Assembly (NCBI RefSeq): GCF_000718985.1
Contig: NZ_JODL01000005.1
Location: 295,873-359,872 of the forward strand
DNA from: Streptomyces megasporus
GTDB lineage: Bacteria > Actinomycetota > Actinomycetes > Streptomycetales > Streptomycetaceae
Direction: 5' to 3'
Length of the DNA stretch: 64,000 nt
The notes below the pieces were generated by a model. It did not search any database. It saw nothing but the letters and a program-made list of their open reading frames with translations, and had not been told where the DNA came from. Every line of letters starts with the position of its first letter. Position 1 is the first letter of the stretch. The position numbers were made by a program, and so were the translations under genes. Positions 43,001-53,106 of this stretch are shown piece by piece.

Positions 43001-45041
43001 TGACGGTGGCCAGATCGGCGGCGTGTTCGGCGATCCGCTCGGCCAGGGGCGCGGTCTCGGCGGTCGTGGCGGCGGCGGAGGCTTTCTCGGCCAGCTCCTC
43101 CACGGCCGCGATGACGCCGTCGAAGGCGCCGGGGCGGGCGAGGTGTTCCAGGGCGCGGCGGCCGGTGGCGGCCAGGGCCTCCCCCAGCTCTCCGGCGAGT
43201 TCGTCGATCCGGTCCGGGTCGGCGTGGCGCAGTTCGCGCAGGGACTCCACCGCGCCCAGGCCGCGACGGAGTTCGGCGAGCAGGGCGACCCAACCGACCG
43301 CCTCGCCGGGGGCCTCGCCCCGGGCCCGGCGCACCAGCGCCACGGCCCGCTCGGCCGCTCGGGCCACGGCGGTCGCGTCCCGCTCCCGCAGCTCGGCCAG
43401 GCGCGCGTACTCCGCGACGGCCTGCCCGGCGGTCTCGCGCAGCGCCCGCAGCGGCCCGCCCAGATCCTCCAACTCGCGCGAGAGGTCGGGCGAGGCCAGC
43501 CAGTGGTGGCGGTCGAAGACCCGTGCGCAGGCGGCCACCACGGCCTCCAGGGCCGCGACGCCGGTCGGGGTGTCCTCGGCCATCCGCGCGATGGAGAGAC
43601 AGTCGGAGATGCCGCGCACCAGCTCGGCGTTGCCGACGCGGGCGAGCGGTCCGTCGCCGGTGGGGTGGGCGGCGGCGTGGGCCTCGGAGACGTAGGGGGT
43701 GCGCCACACCTGGACGGTGTGGGTGCGCGCCGCGTCCTCCCCCGTCCCGTCGGATTCCCGCAGGACGGCCAGGGTGCCGTCCTCGAAGAGGGCGTGGCCC
43801 AGGGCGGGTACGGGGGCCGCGGCCTCCTTGCGGATCAGGTTGTACGGCAGGAGCAGGGTGCGGCCCCGCTCGGGCGCGTGGAAGACGTACAGCACGTCCT
43901 CGCCGTTGGGCGAGCGCACCACGGTCTCGTACTCCAGGCCGTCGGTGTCGGCGGCGAAGGTGCGGGCGGCGGCCCCGGCCGGGGCGTCGGCGAGGTAGAG
44001 GCCGCCGGGGAAGACGACGCCCTGGTCGTCGGGGAGGCGGCGGCACGCCCGTCCGATGCCGTCCAGCCGCACGACCTCCCCGGTGCGGGTGTTGAAGACC
44101 AGGTGGCGGTGGTCGGTCTCGTTGTACGGCAGGACGCGCAGCAGGATCAGCGGACCGACGCGGGCGTGGGCGATCTCGGCGTCGGCCAGCGACTGCAGGG
44201 GGTCGTCGACGGGCTCGGCGTACACGCCCTGGTCGGTCTCGGTGTCGTTCTCGGTCTTGACGGTGAGGGTGCCGCCGACGGTGGAGACGTACAGCTCGCC
44301 GGCGACCGCCACGTGCGGCCGGCGTCCGGGGACGTGGTCCTCGCGCTCGGCCGGGGTCCAGGTGACGCCGGACGCGGAGTGGGCGGGCGGGGCGGTGTGA
44401 TCGCGCTCGCCCTTGTCGTCGAGGTACGCGACGCCGCCGTCCGGCGCGACGCGCCAGCGCAGGACGCGGATGTCGGTCAGCCGCTCGCCGGTGCGGAAGA
44501 CGGCCAGCAGCAGCGGTCCGGTGCGGCGCAGCCGCAGCAGGCGGGCCTGGCGGTAGTAGCGGTACAGCTCCTCGACGTCGCGGTGGAGGCGCGGGTCGTC
44601 GAGGAGGCCGGGAACGGCGTCGGGGCCGACCGGCTCGAAGCGGGGCGGTCCGTCGCCGTCGCCGCCGGTGGGGCGGTACAGCGTGAACACGTCGTCGACC
44701 CCGGTCGGGCGTCCGTGTCCGGCGGGCGGGTTGGCGCCCAGCAGCAACACCTTTCCGACCGCCCCCTCGGCGCCTCCCTCGACGGCCCCTTCGGCGGCCC
44801 CTTCGGCGGCCCCTTCGACGGCGATGATGTCGCGCGGCACACGGGGGTGCTCGGTGCGCAGAACGGCGGGGCCCGCCAGCTCCAGCTCGGCGCCGCCGAA
44901 GGCCGCCACGCGCCGGTCGTTGAGGGAGCGGGCCCGGGCCGCGAGGTCCGCGGCCGACGCGGCCATGCGGCTTCGGAGCACCTCGTGGGTGCTCTCGTCC
45001 AACCGCGTCTCCTCCCGGTTCTCCACGGCCCGGTTCTCCAC
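40071..45041 (-). CDS. Giant AAA+ 'DNA repair ATPase' (DUF3686 type)
   Basis: This protein of 1656 residues carries a single AAA+ ATPase module near its C-terminus: Walker A SPPGYGKTTLLEYVA at about 1330, Walker B VLLHLDDIQHT at about 1394, and AGNPFTESG as sensor region. The N-terminal 550 residues include a beta-rich DUF3686-like region (YRYYRQARLLRLRRTGPLLLAVF, VLRWRVAPDGG). Long coiled coils lie at about 600-960. The database name DNA repair ATPase is not supported by function. It is encoded 92 bases downstream of a flotillin gene, itself preceded by a YqiJ-like gene. A MoxR-like remodelling role at the membrane is inferred. The GTG start is preceded by GAGGAG. Confidence 0.88.
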   Translation of the reverse strand: MENRAVENREETRLDESTHEVLRSRMAASAADLAARARSLNDRRVAAFGGAELELAGPAVLRTEHPRVPRDIIAVEGAAEGAAEGAVEGGAEGAVGKVLLLGANPPAGHGRPTGVDDVFTLYRPTGGDGDGPPRFEPVGPDAVPGLLDDPRLHRDVEELYRYYRQARLLRLRRTGPLLLAVFRTGERLTDIRVLRWRVAPDGGVAYLDDKGERDHTAPPAHSASGVTWTPAEREDHVPGRRPHVAVAGELYVSTVGGTLTVKTENDTETDQGVYAEPVDDPLQSLADAEIAHARVGPLILLRVLPYNETDHRHLVFNTRTGEVVRLDGIGRACRRLPDDQGVVFPGGLYLADAPAGAAARTFAADTDGLEYETVVRSPNGEDVLYVFHAPERGRTLLLPYNLIRKEAAAPVPALGHALFEDGTLAVLRESDGTGEDAARTHTVQVWRTPYVSEAHAAAHPTGDGPLARVGNAELVRGISDCLSIARMAEDTPTGVAALEAVVAACARVFDRHHWLASPDLSRELEDLGGPLRALRETAGQAVAEYARLAELRERDATAVARAAERAVALVRRARGEAPGEAVGWVALLAELRRGLGAVESLRELRHADPDRIDELAGELGEALAATGRRALEHLARPGAFDGVIAAVEELAEKASAAATTAETAPLAERIAEHAADLATVTDVVGALEGDAESGAGVRTAVLERIGETTAAVNRARAVLDGRRRELLEAENRAEFAAETALLGQAVAGALAAASTPEECDEQLGRLLVRLENLESRFGAHDDFLARLTEQRQEIEETFTTRRQALTDERARRAERLARSAARVLDTVTRRCATLNGPDEVAAYFAADPLVARVRATADELRGLGEVARAEELTGRLKAARQEADRALRDRADLYDAEGTVRLGRHRFAVTTRPLEVTLVPDGDGLACAVTGTDYRAAVRDPDFETTRAFWDQPLVSESPQVYRAEHLAATVLAGLPDTPLPGTSTGGATDVDDLLPLVRRAAEEAPDEGYDRGVHDRDAAAILAVVLRLRAGAGLLRFTPETRAAARLFWAYGTDEAARSAWTVRARSLVGARSAFGARDAVDRLADELGRAAADFLASAGLPEPRRPAAVGAYLVEELAESGGRFVIGPAARALLDGFHTALGGPESTAAKEFAEDLRTLGRDGPEHLAARRQLAVAWLGSWAASAARDVEADLPEAVAEVLCGDLTPSRDAETSDAPLAAGVTGLLGTHPRITGGTLPLRLDEFLERTAEFRAVRVPAHRAYTRRRAALLAAERERLRLDAHKPRVLPAFVRNRLIDEVYLPLVGAGLAKQLGTAGEDRRTDSQGLLLLLSPPGYGKTTLLEYVAARLGLAFVRVDGPALGHRTTSLDPAAAPDATARREVEKINLALEMGNDVLLHLDDIQHTSPELLQRFIPLCDAQRRIDGVRFSDGSPATYDLRGKRFAVCMAGNPFTESGARFRVPDMLANRADVWNLGDVLAGREELFALSHVENALTANPVLAPLASWERGDVDLLVRLARGDATARADRLVHPCSPAELERILGVLRGLLRARRTILTVNTAYIASAAQDETTRTEPPFRLQGSYRDTARIAERIAPVMTEEEIEALLDDHYAAQARTLAADAEANLLKLAELRGRLTPEQARRWEEVKEAFRARR

Positions 45042-45133
45042 GTCTTCTCAACTCCTCGGTCGCTGACGGCTGCACTGACGGCTTCTCGGGGCGGCCGGCC
45101 GGCGGGCGCGCGGGCCCGCCGGCCGGCGCGGGG

Positions 45134-47182
45134 TCACCGGTTCGCCGGCGTCCCGTTGGCGGCGGCCGTCCCGCTCGCCGCGCCCGTCAGGGCGGACAGC
45201 GGCAGGTCGGCCACGCCCGAGCCGCGGACCGCGTCCAGCAGCGTCGACAGCTTCGGTGCGTCGGGGCCGCCCGCGGCGACCAGCTTCGTCAGCAGTCCCG
45301 CGAGGGTCAGGTCGCGCAGTCCGCCGGCGCCGAGTCCGGCGACCATGCCGGTGAGGTCGTCGGTGAAGGTGGAGTTCTCCTGGTCGAGCCAGGGGCCGGC
45401 CATGGCGCGGACGGTCTCGCTGCGGTTCACGAAGCCGTCGACGCTCTTGCCGGCCGTGATCGAGCCGACGAGCTTGTCGAAGAAGACGGAGTCCCCGCCG
45501 ACGATGTCGATGTTGGCGTTCTCCAGGCCGGTGGCGACCATGGTGGCCTGGGCCTCGGCGATCTGCCGCTGGACGTCGATGCCCGCGATGCGGATCTCCT
45601 TCTCCGCCTCCAGCCGCAGGCGGTACTCCTCGTGCTCCCGGCTCGCCTCGTCCAGACGGGCCATGGCGCCGGCCTTCTCGGTGAGCCCCTCGGCCTCGGC
45701 CTTGAGCTTCTCGCGGAGCCCGTCCGCCTGAGCCATGGCGAGTTCGCGCTCGGCGACGGCCTCGGCGTGCCGGGTCTTGGCGATGGCGTCGGCCATCCGC
45801 TCCTGGACCTCGGCCTCGGCGAGTCCGGCCGCGGCGGCCTCGGCCTTCTTCCCCTCGGCGAGCCGGGCGGCGGCCACCGCGTCCAGCTCGGCGGCCTTGC
45901 GGCGCGCCTCGGCCATCGTCAGTTCCTCGGCGGCCCGGTGCTCGGCGGCCTGCTCGGCGGCCTCGGCGGCCTTGATGTCCTTCACCAGCCGCTCCTGGGC
46001 CTGGGCCTCGGCGGCGATGATCAGGGCCTGGCGCTCGCGCTCGGCCTCCTCGACGGTGCGCAGCTTCTTGATCTCCTCCTCCTGCTGCGCGACGGTCTTC
46101 TCCACCGCGATCCGCTCGCGGATCACATCGGCGATGTCCCGCTTCTCGGCCTCGATCTCCTTGTCGGCGGCGATCCGGCGGAGCTGGGTCTCGCGCTCGC
46201 GGGCGATGACCTCCAGCAGACGGTCCTTCTCGATGCGCTCGTTCTCGATGGCCACCACCCGCTCGCGGTTGAGCTGGGCGACGGCGATCTCGCGCTCCCG
46301 GTTCTCGTTCTGGATGCCGAGGGCCTCCTCGGTCTTGAGGTGCGCGGTGTGGGCGCGGAGCCGCTCCTCGGCCTGGACGCGGGCGGTCTCGGCCTCCTCG
46401 CGGGCGCGGACGGTCTCGATCTCGCGCTTCTGCCGGATCTCGGCGTCGGCCTGGCGGCGCTCCAGTTCGAGGACGGCCTCCCGGGCGTCGACGTTCTGCC
46501 TGGTGATCTCCTTCTCCTCGTGGCGCTGGAGCTCGTTGGTGCGCACGTGCTCGGCGGCCGTCAGCTCGGTGATCTTCCGGATGCCCTGGGCGTCGAGGAT
46601 GTTGTTGCTGTCGAGCTGGGCCAGCGGCGTCTGCTCCAGGTAGTCGATCGCCGCGTCCTCCAGGCTGTAGCCGTTGAGGTCGGTGCCGATGACGGCGATG
46701 ATCCGGTCGCGGAACTCGTCGCGCTTGGTGTAGAGGTCGGCGAAGTCGAGCTGCTTGCCGACGGTCTTGAGGGCCTCGGAGAACTTGGCGTTGAACAGCT
46801 CCTGGAGGGTGGACCGGTCGCTGGCGCGCTCGGTGCCGATGGCCTGGGCGACCTTGATGACGTCCTCGACGGTCTTGTTGACGCGGACGAAGAACGAGAT
46901 GCGGATGTCGGCGCGGATGTTGTCCTTGCAGATCAGGCCCTCGCTGCCGGTGCGGGCGATCTCGATCGTCTTCACCGAGATGTCCATGATCTCGGCCCGG
47001 TGGAGGACCGGCAGGACGACGGTTCCGGTGAAGGTCACGTCGACCTTGCGCATCTTGGAGACGATCAGCGCCTTGCCCTGTTCGACCTTGCGGAACAGGC
47101 GGCTGACCACGATCAGCAGGGCGATGCCCATGAGGAGGACCACGGCGACGAGCACGCCGAGTCCCGTGGAGATGACGTCCAT
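45134..47182 (-). CDS. Flotillin/SPFH-family membrane scaffold (YqiK-like)
   Basis: This 682-residue protein has an N-terminal membrane helix at about 7-29 and an SPFH domain at about 35-235 (KGLICKDN region, RVNKTVEDVIKVAQAIG, FADLYTKRDEFRDRIIAVIG). A very long Ala/Glu-rich coiled coil at about 240-560 follows. The C-terminus at about 600-682 is compact and Gly/Ala-rich. Flotillins assemble into rings or microdomains on the inner membrane. The upstream gene encodes a YqiJ/NfeD-like OB-fold membrane protein, the usual partner of YqiK. The ATG at 47182 is preceded by AAGGGA. A longer frame to 47797 is a shadow. Confidence 0.92.
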   Translation of the reverse strand: MDVISTGLGVLVAVVLLMGIALLIVVSRLFRKVEQGKALIVSKMRKVDVTFTGTVVLPVLHRAEIMDISVKTIEIARTGSEGLICKDNIRADIRISFFVRVNKTVEDVIKVAQAIGTERASDRSTLQELFNAKFSEALKTVGKQLDFADLYTKRDEFRDRIIAVIGTDLNGYSLEDAAIDYLEQTPLAQLDSNNILDAQGIRKITELTAAEHVRTNELQRHEEKEITRQNVDAREAVLELERRQADAEIRQKREIETVRAREEAETARVQAEERLRAHTAHLKTEEALGIQNENREREIAVAQLNRERVVAIENERIEKDRLLEVIARERETQLRRIAADKEIEAEKRDIADVIRERIAVEKTVAQQEEEIKKLRTVEEAERERQALIIAAEAQAQERLVKDIKAAEAAEQAAEHRAAEELTMAEARRKAAELDAVAAARLAEGKKAEAAAAGLAEAEVQERMADAIAKTRHAEAVAERELAMAQADGLREKLKAEAEGLTEKAGAMARLDEASREHEEYRLRLEAEKEIRIAGIDVQRQIAEAQATMVATGLENANIDIVGGDSVFFDKLVGSITAGKSVDGFVNRSETVRAMAGPWLDQENSTFTDDLTGMVAGLGAGGLRDLTLAGLLTKLVAAGGPDAPKLSTLLDAVRGSGVADLPLSALTGAASGTAAANGTPANR

Positions 47183-47334
47183 GCGATGGGTTCCCTTGTG
47201 AGGTCGTGCGAGCGTGTGAGCTTGTGCGTGCCGACGGGGCGCGGTGGGGCGCGCGGAGTACGGCGAGGCGTTCGCGGGGGGATGTGCGACGCCGGGTGTG
47301 CGGCGTCGGATGTGCGCGAGTGGGGCGGGCGCGC

Positions 47335-47970
47335 TCAGCGCGCCGGGCGTTCGGGGTCCAGCGCGGGATCCCAGGGGGCGACGCGGAAGAACTCGCCGTC
47401 GGCGTCGTAGTCGAAGACCAGGGCGGTGCGTCCGGCGGCGAGACCGGCGGCGTCCTCGCCCAGGGCACGGACCTGGACCAGTACCGTCGAGCCGTCGTCC
47501 GTGGTGATCTCGGCCTGCCCGAAGCGGTGGCTGACGTGTCCGGTGCGGATGGTGCACGTCCGGCCGACGAGGTCGTGGCGGCTGGTCCCCGTCTCGCGCG
47601 GCGTCAGGCGGCGCAGCGGGCGGATCAGCAGCCGGGTGCCGCCCCAGGCGGCGAACAGCGCGACGGGCAGGACCGCCAACCGCGCCGGGGTGCTCTCGGT
47701 CAGGGCGGTGCCGCTCAGCGACACGAACCAGGCAATGGCGATCAGGAGCGTCAGGGTGACGGTGACGGGCACGCCGCCGAGACCGGCCGCGGCCCACACC
47801 CCCGCCGGGCCGCCGGCTCCCGTGTCGGCGCCGATGTCCTCACCCCCGTCCAGAACATCGACGCCCACGGCTCCGAACAGCACCGACAGCCAGTAGACGA
47901 GCACCACCAGGAGTCCGAACCCGAACAGAACGGCGGGGAAGTCCATGGCCACACGCATGAACTCGCTCAT
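47335..47970 (-). CDS. YqiJ/NfeD-like membrane protein with C-terminal OB fold
   Basis: This 211-residue protein has three predicted membrane helices (about 9-30, 65-85 and 98-115) and then a soluble OB-like domain from about residue 130 (DLVGRTCTIRTGHVSHRFGQAEI). Its architecture is that of YqiJ, whose gene precedes the flotillin gene yqiK in E. coli. The ATG at 47970 is chosen because GGGGGTGATC lies just upstream. A longer frame exists but lacks a site. It is the first gene of the three-gene leftward set with the flotillin and the AAA+ ATPase. Confidence 0.87.
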   Translation of the reverse strand: MSEFMRVAMDFPAVLFGFGLLVVLVYWLSVLFGAVGVDVLDGGEDIGADTGAGGPAGVWAAAGLGGVPVTVTLTLLIAIAWFVSLSGTALTESTPARLAVLPVALFAAWGGTRLLIRPLRRLTPRETGTSRHDLVGRTCTIRTGHVSHRFGQAEITTDDGSTVLVQVRALGEDAAGLAAGRTALVFDYDADGEFFRVAPWDPALDPERPAR

Positions 47971-48175
47971 CTCGATCACCCCCTGACGGCTGCGGTGCGC
48001 CCCATGTTGACACTGTTCCGTCAACTCGCACATTGCCGGAACCCGGCAATCTTTACGACCTGTTTACGTCCGACAACCGGTGAAACCGCCCTCGGAACCA
48101 CCCGGAACGCCTTCTTCCGGCACCTTCGAGCACTAACGTGGCCGGCCACGGACCGGACCACCGTCAGGGGAAACC

Positions 48176-48598
48176 ATGGACATCGCGGCATTCAACGAAC
48201 GTGTGATCGAACAATTCCGCGCCAACCGGGGCAAGGGGACGATCGCCGAGCGCCTCGACGCCGGAAAGCTGCTCCTGCTCACGCACACCGGCGCCCGGAG
48301 CGGGAAGTCCCGGACCACCCCGTTGATGTTCCTCCGACTGAAGGGCCGACTGTGCGTCGTCGCCTCCGCCGACGGGGCGCCACGCCACCCGGACTGGTAC
48401 CACAACCTGGTCGCCCACCCCGCCGTGACCGTCGAGATCGGGGACGAGGAGTTCCCCGCGACGGCCGTCGTCCCCACCGGACGGGAACGGGACGAACTGT
48501 TCGAGGAGGCCGTGCGGCAGCAGCCGTTCTTCGCCGAACACCAGAGCCGGGCGGGGCGGACCATCCCGGTGGTCGAGCTGCGGCGCGCGGACGCCTGA
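48176..48598 (+). CDS. Deazaflavin (F420)-dependent nitroreductase-family protein
   Basis: This 140-residue protein belongs to the DDN (deazaflavin-dependent nitroreductase) split-barrel family of actinobacteria. Typical motifs are LLLLTHTGARSGKSRTTPLMF, ADGAPRHPDWYHNLVAHP and VVELRR at the end. These proteins use reduced coenzyme F420 to reduce diverse substrates. The length is normal. It is a single gene convergent with the PucR regulator, with 36 bases between their stops. Confidence 0.92.
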   Translation: MDIAAFNERVIEQFRANRGKGTIAERLDAGKLLLLTHTGARSGKSRTTPLMFLRLKGRLCVVASADGAPRHPDWYHNLVAHPAVTVEIGDEEFPATAVVPTGRERDELFEEAVRQQPFFAEHQSRAGRTIPVVELRRADA

Positions 48599-48634
48599 CC
48601 CCTTCCCGCCCCCTTCCCTCCCCCGCCCAGAGGG

Positions 48635-49744
48635 CTAGAGCGGCTTCTCCGGCCAGCCCAGCAGCCGGGCGCCCATCGCGGCGGTCTCCAGGGTGTACCG
48701 CTGGAGGCCGTCGCCGGGGTCGTAGCCGGTCAGGGTGCGGATGCGGGCCAGACGGTACGTCAACGTCCGCACGCTCACACCCAGCCGGCGGGCGGCCTCG
48801 GCGTTCACATAGCCCGCCGCCGAGCACACCATCAGGGTCTCCAACAGCGGCCCGGCGCCGCCGCGGGCCTGGTCGAGCGGGCCCAGGACGGTCCGCACCA
48901 GATCGGCCATCGCCGAGCGGTCGCGCAGCAGCACGGGGAAGACCAGCAGCTCCGCCGCGTGGAGCCGGGTGTTGTCCAGACCGAGCCGGTCGGCGAAGTC
49001 CAGGGTGCTCAGCGCCTCCTCATAGGAGCGCACCACACCGCTCGGGCCCTTGTGGCCGCGGCCGATCGCCACCCGCCGGGCGGGCGGATACCCGGGGCCG
49101 GGGTTCTCGGCGAGCCGGGCGAAGGTGTCCAACACCGCCCGCTCGACGCTGGCGGCGATGCACACCAGCCGCCCCTCCTTGGTGGCCAGCAGCACGTCGC
49201 GCGTCTTGAAGCGGGCCACCAGTTCGCGCTCGATGCGGCGGACGGCGGGGTGCACGTCGTCGTACTTCTCGGCGCCCGCGGCCACCGCGACCGCGTGCGC
49301 GCGGGCCAGTCGCAGGCCGAAGCGCTGGGCGCGCTCGGCGAGCCGGCCGAAGTCGCTGCGGCCGTAGAGCAGGTCGTCCACGAACTCGCGTCGTTCGGCC
49401 TCCTCCTGCCGCACGACCAGCCGCTGGGCCCGCTCGTGGCCCTCGCCGAGCGCGGCGACGGCGGCCTCGACGGCGGCCAGCAGGGCGTCCCCGGTCCGGG
49501 CCCGCTCCACCGCCGTGGCCGAACGGGCGATCCCGGGCAGGGTGCCCCACAACCGTCGCGTCTCGGACAGGTAGAGGCCGACCAGTTCGCGCAGGCCGTG
49601 GCCCGCCTCGGCGGCGTGCTCCCCCGCCTCGCGGAAGGCGTCGAGTTCGGCGCGGCGTGGCAATCGTCCGGTCTCGGATATCTCGGCGAGCAGCTTCGGA
49701 TAGTCGCCGAGGAAGACGCCGGGTATCGCGCCGCGCTTCTTCAC
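48635..49744 (-). CDS. PucR/CdaR-type transcriptional regulator
   Basis: This 369-residue regulator has a helical N-terminal region, a GGDEF-like CdaR middle domain at about 140-260 (VAAGAEKYDDVHPAVRRIE, VAIGRGHKGPSGVVRSYEEAL) and a C-terminal PucR helix-turn-helix at about 312-360 (NAEAARRLGVSVRTLTYRLARI). The GTG at 49744 is chosen because GGAGGG lies upstream. A longer frame to 49819 is less likely. The target genes are unknown; NhaA is encoded divergently about 310 bases away. Confidence 0.87.
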   Translation of the reverse strand: MKKRGAIPGVFLGDYPKLLAEISETGRLPRRAELDAFREAGEHAAEAGHGLRELVGLYLSETRRLWGTLPGIARSATAVERARTGDALLAAVEAAVAALGEGHERAQRLVVRQEEAERREFVDDLLYGRSDFGRLAERAQRFGLRLARAHAVAVAAGAEKYDDVHPAVRRIERELVARFKTRDVLLATKEGRLVCIAASVERAVLDTFARLAENPGPGYPPARRVAIGRGHKGPSGVVRSYEEALSTLDFADRLGLDNTRLHAAELLVFPVLLRDRSAMADLVRTVLGPLDQARGGAGPLLETLMVCSAAGYVNAEAARRLGVSVRTLTYRLARIRTLTGYDPGDGLQRYTLETAAMGARLLGWPEKPL

Positions 49745-50058
49745 CTGTGCAGGCCCTCCGTCCTTCGGTTCACGCCTCCGCGCCCCGTATCGGACCGCCC
49801 GGCGCGAGGTCACCGGCACAGCCTAGAGCGGACGACCCGCGCCGGGAGCACGGCTCGACGGGCGGAACGCGACAATGGGAGCGCTTCCATCCGCGGCCTC
49901 CCGTCACCTGCGGGTATGGCCGAACGGGTGTATGGGTACGGTGGAGGGGGCTGTGCGCGATCATGCGCGTCGGCCCGCTCCATATCTTCATAGGTGTGCC
50001 GGGAAGTCTGGTCGGCGATGTTCATCCCTGTCCGTCAACGACTCCCGAAAGGCCCGCC
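49745..50058. other. Divergent region between the PucR regulator and nhaA
   Basis: The 314 bases show no supported gene. AT-richer patches near 49915-49940 and 49980-50000 may hold promoters, but no consensus pair could be assigned with confidence. Confidence 0.4.
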
Positions 50059-51405
50059 ATGTCCTCCCAACCGCCCAAGCAGCGCACCTCCCTGTTCGGT
50101 CTGCCCCCGTTCCAGGAGCGGCGCTTCCTGCTGGACGCGCTGCGCACCGAGACGGTCGGCGGCATGGTGCTGCTCGTCGCGGCCGTGGTGGCGCTGGTGT
50201 GGGCGAACTCCCCGTGGAGCGGACTGTACGAGTCCATCCGCGACTTCCGCTTCGGCATCCCCGAACTCCACCTCGACCTGTCGGTGGGACACTGGGCGTC
50301 GGACGGCATTCTGACGATCTTCTTCTTCGTCGCCGGCATCGAACTGAAGCGCGAACTGCTCCTCGGCGAGCTGCGACGTCCGGCCGCGGCGGCCCTCCCG
50401 GTGGTCGCGGCGCTCTGCGGCATGGTGGTGCCCGCCCTGTTCTACGTCGCGGTCAACGCCGCGGGCGGCGGGCAGATGGACGGCTGGGCCGTTCCGATGG
50501 CCACCGACATCGCCTTCGCCCTCGGCGTGCTGGCCGTGATCGGCACCAACCTGCCCTCGGGCATCCGGGCCTTCCTGCTCACCCTCGCCATCGTCGACGA
50601 CCTCGGCGCGATCATCGTCATCGCCGTCTTCTACACCTCCTCCCTCAACTTCCCGGCGCTGGCCGGGGCGCTGGCCGGGCTGGTGGTGTTCTGGTTCCTC
50701 CACCACCGGCTGCGGGTGCGGGGCTGGTACGTGTACGTGCCGCTCGGCCTCGTCATCTGGGCGCTGATGCACGCCAGCGGGGTGCACGCCACCATCGCCG
50801 GCGTGGCGATGGGCATGCTGCTGCGGGTGCTCCCGCTCAAGGGCAGCCAGGGCTATCCGGCCGAGAAGGAGTCCCCGGCCGAGCGGATCGAGCACCTGGT
50901 GCGCCCCCTGTCGGCCGGCTTCGCGGTGCCGGTGTTCGCGCTCTTCGCCGCGGGGGTGAGCGTCTCCGGCGGCGCGCTGGCCGAGACCTTCCGCCAACCC
51001 GAGGCGCTGGGCGTGATGCTCGGGCTGTTCGCGGGCAAGCTCGTCGGCGTCTTCGGCGGCACCTGGCTGGCCGCCCGCCTCACCCGCGCCCGGCTCAGCG
51101 AGGACCTGGCCTGGGCGGACGTGGCGGGGGTCGCGATGCTCGCCGGGATCGGGTTCACCGTCTCGCTGCTGGTGGGCGAGCTGGCCTTCACCGACGCCGA
51201 GACCATCGAGCACGTCAAGGCCGCCGTCCTGATCGGTTCGCTGGCCTCCGCCCTCGTCGCCTGCGTCTTCCTCCGGGCCCGCAACACCAAGTACAAGCGG
51301 CTGTGGGAGGAGGAGAACCGGGACGAGGACCACGACAACGTCCCGGACGTCTACCAGCGGCCCGCGGGCGCGACCCGCGAGGACGCCGCCGGCCGCGAGG
51401 ACTGA
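50059..51405 (+). CDS. nhaA: Na+/H+ antiporter NhaA
   Basis: This is a membrane antiporter of 448 residues that exchanges sodium for protons to control pH and salt. About eleven or twelve helices run from residue 33 to 410. The ion-binding aspartates are present: Asp150 in MATDIAFALGVLAV and the pair Asp180-Asp181 in AIVDDLGAI, matching E. coli Asp133, Asp163 and Asp164. FFFVAGIELKRELLLGELR is the family signature. The hydrophilic C-terminal tail of about 40 residues is rich in Glu, Asp and Arg. The ATG is chosen over a longer frame because GAAAGG lies just upstream and homologues start here. Confidence 0.94.
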   Translation: MSSQPPKQRTSLFGLPPFQERRFLLDALRTETVGGMVLLVAAVVALVWANSPWSGLYESIRDFRFGIPELHLDLSVGHWASDGILTIFFFVAGIELKRELLLGELRRPAAAALPVVAALCGMVVPALFYVAVNAAGGGQMDGWAVPMATDIAFALGVLAVIGTNLPSGIRAFLLTLAIVDDLGAIIVIAVFYTSSLNFPALAGALAGLVVFWFLHHRLRVRGWYVYVPLGLVIWALMHASGVHATIAGVAMGMLLRVLPLKGSQGYPAEKESPAERIEHLVRPLSAGFAVPVFALFAAGVSVSGGALAETFRQPEALGVMLGLFAGKLVGVFGGTWLAARLTRARLSEDLAWADVAGVAMLAGIGFTVSLLVGELAFTDAETIEHVKAAVLIGSLASALVACVFLRARNTKYKRLWEEENRDEDHDNVPDVYQRPAGATREDAAGRED

Positions 51406-51486
51406 CCGACTTCCGACCCGCTCGGCGCCCCGGACGGCGAGTGGGGGCAGAGGGCGGGGACGGCGAGCGGGCCGGTGGAACGGCAG

Positions 51487-51513
51487 CGGCCTCCCCGGGG
51501 TCCGGGGAGGCCG
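51487..51513. terminator. Bidirectional hairpin between nhaA and mmsA
   Basis: A perfect 12-base-pair stem (51487-51498 with 51502-51513) with a 3-base loop lies between two convergent genes, 22 bases beyond the mmsA stop. Confidence 0.8.
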
Positions 51514-51534
51514 TCGGGCACGCGGGCGGGCCGG

Positions 51535-53031
<1,497 letters not shown>

Positions 53032-53106
53032 GGGTGCGGGCCTTTCGTGGCTGCGGTGGTCTGCGGGGTGCGGTGGGTGCGGCGGGTACGGGGGACGCGC
53101 CGGCGG

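Noticed and set aside
40209..45731. A 1840-codon open frame on the plus strand opposite the giant ATPase and flotillin genes
   Set aside because: It is antisense to two well-supported genes; in very GC-rich DNA the opposite frame stays open by codon bias. Its translation is low-complexity with no domain.
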